Assembly: GCA_002816585.1 (NCBI GenBank)
Contig: MUCT01000029.1
Span: 1-12,457, forward strand
Reading direction: 5' to 3'
Length of the DNA stretch: 12,457 bases
Source of the DNA: SAR202 cluster bacterium Io17-Chloro-G6
GTDB lineage: Bacteria; Chloroflexota; Dehalococcoidia; UBA3495
In this document: positions 1 through 6,416 of the stretch, piece by piece
Position numbering within the stretch: position 1 is the first letter of the stretch
Layout: every line of letters starts with the position of its first letter
Translations under genes and position numbers: made by a program
Notes under the pieces: model-generated
What the model saw: only the letters and a program-made list of their open reading frames with translations
Told to the model about the DNA's origin: nothing
Database searches by the model: none

Positions 1-135
1 AGTGCTTGATACAACCAATTCACCTGAAGGGGTCTTTTCTTGCAAGCTATTTTTATACGAGTTTTAGCTTTTTACCAAACTCCGGGATGACTCATGTGTC
101 CACTTAGAATTCGGGTGGATTCCGGCTGTTTAGGT

Positions 136-369
136 TTACGGGCCGCAGCCACATCCGCCGCCACAGCATCCGCCGCCGCCCAACGGAGGCAGCGGGCCCA
201 TGGAGTTGGGCATTTCGGCGCCACCACCCTTGGACACAGCCGCGAACACGGAGATTGCGCGCTTGGCGGGCTGCTCACAATTGGGGCAGTCAGCGCCAGT
301 AGCGCTCATGGGTTGGAGTTTGTCAAACTTATGGTCACAGGTCGGACAGAGGTATTCGTACAAAGGCAT
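136..369 (-). CDS. FmdB-family zinc-ribbon protein with Cys-Gly tail
   Basis: A 77-residue small protein. It opens with the MPLYEY start typical of FmdB/CxxC regulatory-type zinc ribbons, followed by two CxxC knuckles (C8/C11 and C28/C31) that should bind one zinc. After a linker (about 40-63) it ends in a glycine-rich tail with four more cysteines (C68, C69, C73, C75), which could hold a second metal or be redox active. The ATG start is supported by a GGGAGG ribosome site (complement of 378-383) about 8 nt upstream. FmdB was named as a putative regulator of formamidase/amide genes, but most family members have no proven role, and no amidase lies here. It is divergent from the MFS gene at 557. 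Family assignment is firm; function is unknown. Confidence 0.85.
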   Translation of the reverse strand: MPLYEYLCPTCDHKFDKLQPMSATGADCPNCEQPAKRAISVFAAVSKGGGAEMPNSMGPLPPLGGGGCCGGGCGCGP

Positions 370-556
370 GTTGGAAACCTCCCAGGATTAATTCTTGATT
401 TGGACAACGGTGCCGATTTGCCCAGGCAAGCAGGGCTCGATCTGAATTTAACCGAAGCGAACATGAAGCGTCAAGAGCGCCACTATCGCTAGGCAGGGGC
501 AACAACAACCTGGCGGCCCGATCAGGGAGCGAGCACGGGGCCGGCGGTTACAGACG

Positions 557-1774
557 TTGGACTCATGGAAAGCCTACCGGGACTTCCGATTCCTATGGGT
601 TGGCAATTTCTTCTCCAACACCGCCCAATGGCTCCAGTTGCTCTCCGTGGGATGGCTGGTTCGCGACCTCACCGACGGCTATGCGGCTTCGGGGCTCTTG
701 GTGGTCACGGCAGGCGGAATGACCACCCTGCCCACCTTGATTGTGGGTCCCTGGGCCGGTGTGCTGGGCGACCGGGTGGACCGCAGAAAGCTGGTTATGG
801 CCGTCCAGGGCTTCATGACTATTGCCGCCATCGTATTCGCCTTGGTAATTCATTCAGGCCACGTTCAATGGTGGCACGCCTACATCTACGTACTCATGTC
901 GGGGATGTGTTGGTCGACCACCATAACCATGCGCCAGACCCTGGTGGCTAACACGGTGCCCAGGGAAGCCCTGGTTAACGCCTACGCCTCCAATACCCTG
1001 ACCATCACCGGAACGCGGATAATCGGCCCGTTCATCGGCGGTATCCTGATAACCACCCTGGGATTCACCTGGAATTTCGCCATTGAGGCCTGCCTGTACA
1101 TGGCCACGGTGCTGGTTCTCATCCCCATGAGGACTCCCTACTTTCAGCAACGGCCGCCGGATTCCGCCGCGTCTTTCTTGGCCAACTTGCTGGAGGGCAT
1201 CCGGTACATCAGGAAGGAAGAACGGGTGATATTGAACTTGATTTTACTGGGGCTAATACCCAACGTTTTGCTCCATCCGGTCTGGTTCATGCTGCCGATC
1301 TTCACCGTTGAGGTCTTGCACCGGAGCGCCGACGTGGGCGGTTATATGTTGGCAGTCACCGGGTTCGGCGGCCTCGTGTCAGCGCTGACCATCGCCTCGG
1401 TGGGTTTCGGCAACAACCGGGGACTGATCTGCCTTTGGGCCATTCTGGTTAGCTCCATCACGGTGATCCTATTCGCCCATTCCCACTGGCTGGTTCCCGC
1501 CCTGGTGTTGATTGCCTTGATGGCTCTGGCCCAGGCGACCTTCCGCACCTCTTCCAGCACATTGATACAGACATTGGTGCCCGACCATCTGCGGAGCAGG
1601 GTAACCAGCCTGAATATGTACGGTCAGGGGTTCGTCTTCATGTCCAGCCTGGCCGTTGGTCTGCTGGTGGACCTCACGACGGTGGTGGTGGCCCTAACCG
1701 CGGTTGGGATGGCTGGACTCGTTTTGGGCTTGCTCTCTTATATGATTCTTCCTAGGGTGAGACAAGCCCATTGA
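557..1774 (+). CDS. MFS transporter, EntS-like (MFS_3) exporter
   Basis: A 405-residue, very hydrophobic protein, the usual length for a 12-helix major facilitator. It begins directly with the RDFRFLW box that precedes helix 1 in enterobactin-exporter-like (EntS/MFS_3) carriers. The loop 2-3 motif A is visible as GVLGDRVDRRK (about 68-78), and a GPFIGG motif-C-like stretch lies at 157-162 in helix 5. These carriers usually export siderophores, drugs or other small molecules by proton antiport; the substrate here cannot be told. The start is TTG at 557. The frame is open only back to a TGA at 464-466 and offers no ATG, GTG or other TTG in between. The only purine-rich site (AGGGAG, 524-529) is about 27 nt away, so initiation is poorly supported. 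The ATG at 565 is out of frame. The next MFS gene follows 171 bp later on the same strand. Confidence 0.88.
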   Translation: MDSWKAYRDFRFLWVGNFFSNTAQWLQLLSVGWLVRDLTDGYAASGLLVVTAGGMTTLPTLIVGPWAGVLGDRVDRRKLVMAVQGFMTIAAIVFALVIHSGHVQWWHAYIYVLMSGMCWSTTITMRQTLVANTVPREALVNAYASNTLTITGTRIIGPFIGGILITTLGFTWNFAIEACLYMATVLVLIPMRTPYFQQRPPDSAASFLANLLEGIRYIRKEERVILNLILLGLIPNVLLHPVWFMLPIFTVEVLHRSADVGGYMLAVTGFGGLVSALTIASVGFGNNRGLICLWAILVSSITVILFAHSHWLVPALVLIALMALAQATFRTSSSTLIQTLVPDHLRSRVTSLNMYGQGFVFMSSLAVGLLVDLTTVVVALTAVGMAGLVLGLLSYMILPRVRQAH

Positions 1775-1945
1775 TTCGTTCCTTTGTAGACAGCGTTCTG
1801 GGGCTAGGAGACCCGTCGTTCTGTAATCAGATTTGGGGTTTCCCACGATGAGGCGGAGTGACAATAACGTCGTCAGATATCAGTATTTCGAATAACGTTT
1901 GGGCTTCTTGATTGACTGCAGAGTAATTTGGAGTAATCTAGTTCA

Positions 1946-3436
1946 GTGATTTCCACAATCAAGAATAGTCCTAGCTACAAGTGGTGGGTGTTCAGCACCA
2001 TCGCCGTCGGCACTTTCTTGTCCGTTGTCGACCACGGCAGCGTCCTGGTCGCGTTGCCTAGCATCGAGCGCCATTTCGGTTCCGACCTGCCCACCGTCCA
2101 GTGGATCGTGGTAGGTTATGCGCTGGCCATAAGCGTCCTGATCCTGCCAATGGGCCGCCTGGGCGACATCATCGGGCGAAAACAGGTTTACATCTGGGGC
2201 ATGGTCATCTTCACTGTAACCGCCGGGCTGGCGGGGGCATCGCCGAACCTGGGTTTGCTGATCGCGACAAAGATTTTCCAGGGAGTGGGCTCGGCCATGG
2301 TACAGAGCGCCGGAATAGCCATGGTGGTTTCCTCATTTCCGGGTACCGAACGAGGCAAGGCCCTGGGCACCCACCTCAGCGTGGTTGGCGCTGGAGCCAT
2401 CGCGGGACCGGCCATCGGAGGGCTGCTGGTCAGCGCCTTCGATTGGCGCTCGGTGTTTTTCGCCAATGTACCCTTCGGGGCGTTAACCATCGTCATCTCA
2501 TTAATGGTCCTCCCCCTGTCGAAGCCTGAGCCTCCCGCAGAGGGTGAAGCACGGCAACGCTTCGACTGGGGAGGGGCGGTATTGTCGGGCATGACCCTGC
2601 TGGGCTTCCTATTGGTCGTTGGCAACGGCGACCGGCTGGGTTGGGTTTCCGGGTACGTCATCTTTGGGGCGTCAATCACGGTCCTGTCGGCTGCGGCATT
2701 CGTCTGGTGGGAGCTGCGCTCACCCTCGCCCATGCTGGATATGCGGCTTTTCAAGCGGAAACTGGTGACGCTTGGTGTCGCGGCAGGCTGGTTCTCCTTT
2801 CTCGGCTCCTCGGCGGCCAGGTTCATGATGCCCTTTTATCTGCAGCGTGTTTTGGAATTCGGGCCCAGAGACGTCGGTCTGCTGCTCATACCGCCGGCGC
2901 TTTGCATGGTGGTGGTGGGCCCCTTCAGCGGCCGGTTGTCGGACCGCTTCGGGTGGCGGGGGCTCACGGTGGGTGGGCTGTTCCTTTCGACTGCCGCCTG
3001 GTTCATCATGGCCGTTAGCCTCACCGAAGCCACGCCGGTGTTGCTGATCGTTATCTTGTTGATGGTCCAGGGCACCGGAACAGCCCTGTTCAATACCCCC
3101 AACAACAGCTCTATTTTGAGCGCGGTGGACCGGTCTCAATACGGGGTTGTTTCTGCTCTAACGCAACTGGTCCGCAATTCGGCCAACGTTACCAGCATCG
3201 CCATCGCCACCACGGTGGTGGTGGCGACCATGGGGTCCAAGGGCGTGGAACCAAGCTTGGACGCTGTTTCGCCAGCAGTTGCCGGCGCCTTCGTGGCGGG
3301 ACTCAAATGGGCGTTCTGGATGATGGGAGGATTACTGCTGATTGGCATTGCCATCGCCGTGATCAGGGGGGAGAGGCCAAAACCGGAGCCAGTGACCCAG
3401 CCCGAATCCTTGGCGGCCGAACCGGCATCCGATTGA
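1946..3436 (+). CDS. MFS transporter, DHA2 family (EmrB/QacA-like, 14 TM)
   Basis: A 496-residue protein of the length expected for a 14-helix DHA2 drug:H+ antiporter. Family marks are the helix-1 box VVDHGSVLVALPSI (27-40) with the conserved acidic residue D29, QWIVVGYALA (52-61), motif A GRLGDIIGRK (70-79), motif C around GAGAIAGPAIGG (148-159), and the DWRSVFFANVPFG box (166-178) after helix 5. It probably exports hydrophobic or cationic toxic compounds; the substrate is unknown. The start is GTG at 1946, with GGAG at 1930-1933 about 12 nt upstream, rather far but usable. No HlyD/EmrA-type adaptor is adjacent, which fits a monoderm or single-component pump. The tail after about residue 470 is a short hydrophilic Pro/Glu-rich segment. 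No clear terminator follows, only a weak 5-bp hairpin at 3451-3467. Confidence 0.9.
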   Translation: MISTIKNSPSYKWWVFSTIAVGTFLSVVDHGSVLVALPSIERHFGSDLPTVQWIVVGYALAISVLILPMGRLGDIIGRKQVYIWGMVIFTVTAGLAGASPNLGLLIATKIFQGVGSAMVQSAGIAMVVSSFPGTERGKALGTHLSVVGAGAIAGPAIGGLLVSAFDWRSVFFANVPFGALTIVISLMVLPLSKPEPPAEGEARQRFDWGGAVLSGMTLLGFLLVVGNGDRLGWVSGYVIFGASITVLSAAAFVWWELRSPSPMLDMRLFKRKLVTLGVAAGWFSFLGSSAARFMMPFYLQRVLEFGPRDVGLLLIPPALCMVVVGPFSGRLSDRFGWRGLTVGGLFLSTAAWFIMAVSLTEATPVLLIVILLMVQGTGTALFNTPNNSSILSAVDRSQYGVVSALTQLVRNSANVTSIAIATTVVVATMGSKGVEPSLDAVSPAVAGAFVAGLKWAFWMMGGLLLIGIAIAVIRGERPKPEPVTQPESLAAEPASD

Positions 3437-3581
3437 TTTGAAGGCGGATTCGAGCGTCGCCAGCTCGCTTGACACCCCTAACTCCGGGTGGCAAACTTAC
3501 TCTTCATTCGCGATAGCTGGCGTAACGCTCGGTGCGGCCCGACCATCTATCCAGGATTAGAACAGTGACGGAGGATTTGCA

Positions 3582-3788
3582 ATGGCAGACATCAATATCG
3601 AGATCCGGGAGAACGGTCCCCTGCGCGTTACGGGCCCCATTACCATTACCGACAAAGATGGCAACAATTACAGCATCCCTGAGGGCCAGTGGGTCAGCAT
3701 GTGCCGTTGCGGCCAATCTCAGAACAAGCCGTTCTGCGACACCGCCCACCGCGATGGCGGGTTTGTGGGTGAATCCGTAGCCCGGTAA
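3582..3788 (+). CDS. CDGSH-type iron-sulfur protein
   Basis: A 68-residue protein whose C-terminal half carries the CDGSH/MitoNEET signature CRCGQSQNKPFCDTAH. C41, C43, C52 and H56 are in the right spacing (C-x-C-x2-S-x3-P-x-C-D-x2-H) to bind a [2Fe-2S] cluster by three cysteines and one histidine. The usual Gly of C-D-G is Thr54. Residues 1-38 form the short beta-rich lead-in seen in single-domain bacterial CDGSH proteins. There is no membrane anchor or signal, so it is cytoplasmic; family members do electron or Fe-S transfer, but the partner is unknown. A strong GGAGG (3570-3574) sits 7 nt before the ATG. A consensus TTGACA (3469-3474) upstream might be its -35 box, but I see no good -10. 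The gene ends in the shared terminator at 3817-3846. Confidence 0.9.
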   Translation: MADINIEIRENGPLRVTGPITITDKDGNNYSIPEGQWVSMCRCGQSQNKPFCDTAHRDGGFVGESVAR

Positions 3789-3816
3789 CCTCCAACAACT
3801 AAACTTGGCAACCAAA

Positions 3817-3846
3817 AAGGGCGCTCCGGTCAATCGGGGCGCCCTT
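3817..3846. terminator. Bidirectional rho-independent terminator
   Basis: An inverted repeat starting AAGGGCGC and ending GCGCCCTT forms a stem of about 13 bp (one or two G-T pairs) with a 4-nt loop. It lies in the convergent gap between the CDGSH gene and the leucine-type dehydrogenase. A run of A precedes it on the plus strand (3814-3818), giving a U-tract for minus-strand transcripts, and TTCTCATTTT follows it for plus-strand transcripts. Confidence 0.88.
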
Positions 3847-3869
3847 CTCATTTTCCAGTCGTTGGGTTG

Positions 3870-4940
3870 CTAACTTGAGCGGTAGACCTGGCGTATGCCC
3901 CGCACCGAACTTAGCCGGTCTTCGGCCAAACGGTCCGCCGCCTTGGCGGTGGGAATCTCCTTGTGCTTGGAGATGGCAATCACCTTTTCCATGATCTCAT
4001 AGATGCGCTCGGTCTTTTCCCTGGCCCGGTCCTGGTTATACTCTCTGCCGATCTCTGCTTCGGCATTGATTATTCCGCCGCTGTTCAATATGTAGTCCGG
4101 GCCATATATGATGCCCAGCCGGTGCAGTTCTTCGCCGTCAGAGTCGGATAGTAGCTGGTTGTTGGCGCCTCCGGCAACCACTCTGCACTTCAACTGAGGG
4201 ATGGTCTCAGGGCTAATCACGCCACCCAGAGCGCAGGGAGCGAAGATGTCGCAGTCCTGTCCATAAATGTCGTCCGGCTTGACCACGGCCAGTCCCAAGT
4301 CGCGGGCTCGGTCCAGCGCGCCATCAAAAACATCCGTCACGACCAATTTTGCATCCTCTTTCATCAGATGGTGGGCCGTGTGGGTCGCCACCTTGCCGAA
4401 TCCCTGCATGGCCACAGTTTTGCCCGTAAGCGAGTCGCTGCCCCAGGTCTCCTTGGCGCAGGCCTTCATGCCCATGTAGATGCCCAATCCGGTCATTATC
4501 GAGGTATCGCCGCTACCACCCGAGGTGGTGGGCAGCCCCACTACGTAGTCAGTCTCCTGCTTGATGTATTCCATGTCCCGGCCCGTGCTGCCGACGTCGG
4601 TCGTGGTCAGATACCGGCCACCCAGGGTGTCGACGAACCGCCCGTAGGCCCGGACCAACGCCTCGGTTTTCTGGATGTGGGAATCGGCGATAATCACACC
4701 CTTGCCGCCGCCGAGGGGCAGGTCGGCGGCGGCCGATTTGTAAGTCATGGCGCGGGACAAGCGCAGGGCGTCCCAGATCGCTTCTTGTTCTGAGTTGTAC
4801 GGCCAAATGCGGGTGCCGCCACAGGCTGGTCCCAAGGTGGTATCGTGGATGGCGATGATTGCCTTCAGCCCTGAACCGGCATCGGAGACCATCACCAACT
4901 GTTCGTGGCCCTCGGCCCCCATCTGCTCAAGTATCTCCAA
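3870..4940 (-). CDS. Leucine dehydrogenase family (Glu/Leu/Phe/Val dehydrogenase)
   Basis: A 356-residue NAD-dependent amino-acid dehydrogenase, the size of Bacillus leucine dehydrogenase. It should catalyse reversible oxidative deamination of a branched-chain (or aromatic) amino acid to the 2-oxo acid, NH4+ and NADH. Visible marks: substrate-side GPACGGTR (37-44); K68 in MTYKSA and catalytic K80 in LPLGGGKG; D115 in LTTTDVG; dinucleotide-binding GFGKVA (180-185) with acidic D203 after the second strand; GGANNQL (257-263) and LNSGGIIN (285-292). The N-terminal MEILEQM aligns by eye with the MEIF/MELF start of leucine dehydrogenases, so I accept the TTG at 4940. A GGGGG ribosome site lies upstream; the ATG six codons in is a weaker alternative. 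Leu versus Val/Phe preference cannot be read. It is divergent from the gene at 5221, and a TATAAT on the minus strand (5082-5077) is a possible -10 box. Confidence 0.93.
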   Translation of the reverse strand: MEILEQMGAEGHEQLVMVSDAGSGLKAIIAIHDTTLGPACGGTRIWPYNSEQEAIWDALRLSRAMTYKSAAADLPLGGGKGVIIADSHIQKTEALVRAYGRFVDTLGGRYLTTTDVGSTGRDMEYIKQETDYVVGLPTTSGGSGDTSIMTGLGIYMGMKACAKETWGSDSLTGKTVAMQGFGKVATHTAHHLMKEDAKLVVTDVFDGALDRARDLGLAVVKPDDIYGQDCDIFAPCALGGVISPETIPQLKCRVVAGGANNQLLSDSDGEELHRLGIIYGPDYILNSGGIINAEAEIGREYNQDRAREKTERIYEIMEKVIAISKHKEIPTAKAADRLAEDRLSSVRGIRQVYRSS

Positions 4941-5118
4941 CTTCGGCCCCCTTTCTCTTTTCCCACCTAGTCTTCATAGGCGTGGGAAGTAAAGACTACT
5001 CCCTATTAATTAAGATGCGGCGGTGTCCCCGACGGATTCCCGACGATCCTTTCCAACAACTCAACCGTGCCCTTTAATTATAGCCCACGGTGTCGTCAAT
5101 TCCCCGCCGCTATTTGAT

Positions 5119-5147
5119 TTGGGCTGGCGATGAATACGGGGTATAAT
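5119..5147 (+). promoter_or_regulatory. Promoter candidate for the 5221 gene
   Basis: A perfect TATAAT (5142-5147) lies 17 nt after a partial -35 TTGGGC (5119-5124). This would start transcription near 5154 and leave a leader of about 67 nt that contains the inverted repeat at 5158-5183. Assigned by eye only. Confidence 0.5.
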
Positions 5148-5157
5148 CCTGAATCAT

Positions 5158-5183
5158 GGCCGGAGATATGGATATACCCGGCC
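5158..5183. repeat. Imperfect inverted repeat in the leader of the 5221 gene
   Basis: Arms GGCCGG (5158-5163) and CCGGCC (5178-5183) pair perfectly. A 2-nt mismatch follows, then an inner ATA/TAT pair around a TGGA loop. It sits just downstream of the predicted transcription start and upstream of the ribosome site, so it may be an operator or an RNA leader hairpin. It has no U-tract and is not a terminator. Confidence 0.45.
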
Positions 5184-5220
5184 GGCACTATCCGGCATTG
5201 CGATCAAAAGGAGAGGCGAC

Positions 5221-5661
5221 ATGGCACAACAGACGATGCATGCGCAGATGGGTGGCAATACGGGAGGATCCGAAGAGTTGATCAAAGCAGGAGCGGTGAC
5301 CTTTGGCCTGGAATACCGGACGCTCCACGACGGCGCCGAAGAGGGCGTTTGTATCCACGTCTACGGGGACGATATCGAAGGGCAGGACAAGGAATTGCTT
5401 CGCTTCGACTGCTTCCGGGTCGCACCCCACTACCATTACCGGAACGCCACCGTGAAGAAGAACGAGCGCCTGATGCTGGACTTCACGGCGGAGGGCGACT
5501 CTCTGGCCTGGACGCTGGACAAGATCAAGAATCGGTTGCCCATAATGCTGATCCGGTGCGAGGCCGACGACATCGCCAGGCGGCTGGACCAGCGGGACAT
5601 TGACGCCGCACTACCCAAGATTGTGGCCTGGGCCGAGACCAAAACCCACAACCGCCAGTAA
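5221..5661 (+). CDS. Conserved-looking hypothetical protein, function unknown
   Basis: A 146-residue soluble protein with no signal peptide or membrane helix. I do not firmly recognise it; it reminds me of an uncharacterised bacterial family (possibly DUF7700), at low confidence. Visible pieces: a polar N-terminus (1-20); a beta-rich core with GVCIHVYGDDIEGQDKE (42-58); the striking FDCFRVAPHYHY segment (62-73), whose C64, H70 and H72 plus C44/H46 could form a metal site; and a helical, charged C-terminal half (about 93-142) rich in D/R. The ATG has an excellent AAAGGAG ribosome site (5207-5213). It is a single-gene unit: promoter-like TATAAT upstream, hairpin terminator downstream. It is divergent from the leucine-type dehydrogenase, but shared regulation is only a guess. 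Confidence 0.8.
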   Translation: MAQQTMHAQMGGNTGGSEELIKAGAVTFGLEYRTLHDGAEEGVCIHVYGDDIEGQDKELLRFDCFRVAPHYHYRNATVKKNERLMLDFTAEGDSLAWTLDKIKNRLPIMLIRCEADDIARRLDQRDIDAALPKIVAWAETKTHNRQ

Positions 5662-5691
5662 AACCGGTTTTCTTGGGTGGGCATGGTTATC

Positions 5692-5729
5692 AAAAGGGCT
5701 CGCGTCGTTTGCGGGCCTTTTCTTTATTT
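5692..5729 (+). terminator. Rho-independent terminator after the 5221 gene
   Basis: The stem pairs AAAAGG-CTCGC (5692-5703, one bulged G at 5698) with GCGGGCCTTTT (5711-5721) around a 7-nt loop. It is followed by the T-rich tail TCTTTATTT. Confidence 0.75.
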
Positions 5730-5758
5730 GCGGCAACTGTCGCGGTTCTTATTACAGG

Positions 5759-5767
5759 TGCTACAAT
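5759..5767 (+). promoter_or_regulatory. Extended -10 promoter candidate for the cyclophilin gene
   Basis: TGC-TACAAT (5759-5767) is an extended -10 box, with no clear -35. It lies just after the preceding terminator and about 55 nt before the cyclophilin ATG, so it would give a short leader. Confidence 0.45.
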
Positions 5768-5821
5768 CCAGGCCGGGAAAGCCAGAACGGGCAAATTACC
5801 TGAGTAGACCGGAGGAATTAC

Positions 5822-6346
5822 ATGGCCCAGCAATACTCAGCGCCGCCGGCGATGACCCTTGACGAGTCCAAGACCTACACCGCCACGGTCAAGACCAACC
5901 ACGGCGACATGACGTTGGAGCTTTTCGCTTCAGAGGTGCCGGTGACGGTAAATAACTTCGTGTTCCTGGCCCGGGACGGGTTCTACAAAGATGGCCAGTT
6001 CCACCGGGTCATAAAAAACTTCATGATCCAGGGCGGTTGCCCAACGGGAGACGGCACCGGCGGGCCCGGCTACCGCTTCCAAGATGAACCTGTTACCAGA
6101 AGCTACGTAAAGGGCACCCTGGCCATGGCCAACGCCGGCCCCAACACCAACGGCAGCCAGTTCTTCATCGTCCACGGAGCGGACGCGGGGCTGCCCCCCA
6201 ACTACACCATCTTCGGCAACTTAACCGGCGGCGAAAATATCCTGGACTCCATCGCCGAATCTCCCGTGACTACCGGCAGGGGCGGGGAGCCTTCCACTCC
6301 AACGACGGCCCTGCAGATAATAGACATCGATATTCAGGAGTCCTAG
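5822..6346 (+). CDS. Cyclophilin-type peptidyl-prolyl cis-trans isomerase
   Basis: A 174-residue PPIase that catalyses proline cis/trans isomerisation during protein folding. The cyclophilin core spans about 20-172. Catalytic-site marks are FHRVIKNFMIQGG (60-72; R62, F67, Q70), GTLAMANAGPNTNGSQFF (98-115; Q113, F115) and YTIFG (128-132). The segment matching the human CypA Trp121 region reads AGLPPNYTIFG, with no Trp, as in many bacterial cyclophilins that bind cyclosporin poorly. No signal peptide is seen, so it is probably cytoplasmic; the first 15 or so residues are a polar extension. GGAGGA (5811-5816) sits 5 nt before the ATG. It stands alone between a terminator and a convergent MFS gene. 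Confidence 0.95.
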   Translation: MAQQYSAPPAMTLDESKTYTATVKTNHGDMTLELFASEVPVTVNNFVFLARDGFYKDGQFHRVIKNFMIQGGCPTGDGTGGPGYRFQDEPVTRSYVKGTLAMANAGPNTNGSQFFIVHGADAGLPPNYTIFGNLTGGENILDSIAESPVTTGRGGEPSTPTTALQIIDIDIQES

Positions 6347-6364
6347 AGCCCTCTGACTAATCGG

Positions 6365-6415
6365 GCGCCGGATTGGCCGTCCAGACCCTGTAACGTGAAA
6401 ATTCTTGTCCGGCGC
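6365..6415. repeat. Inverted repeat in the convergent cyclophilin/MFS gap
   Basis: GCGCCGGA (6365-6372) and TCCGGCGC (6408-6415) are perfect 8-bp arms around a 35-nt loop, extendable by G-T pairs. It ends against the stop codon of the minus-strand MFS gene. It could be a weak bidirectional terminator, although the loop is long and only TTT follows. Confidence 0.4.
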
Positions 6416-6416
6416 T

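Noticed and set aside
565..951. ATG-started frame within the first MFS gene
   Set aside because: It is out of frame with the motif-bearing MFS protein; its product looks like a frame shadow.
2188..2826. A 212-codon minus-strand ORF inside the DHA2 carrier
   Set aside because: It is a low-complexity antisense shadow of a well-supported membrane protein.
3469..3498. TTGACA followed by AAACTT as a promoter for the CDGSH gene
   Set aside because: The -35 is perfect but the -10 is poor, and it lies over 80 nt from the start; kept only as a remark.
5660..5671. Perfect palindrome AAAACCGGTTTT overlapping the stop of the unknown gene
   Set aside because: It has no loop so cannot form a useful hairpin, and a proper terminator follows 20 nt later.
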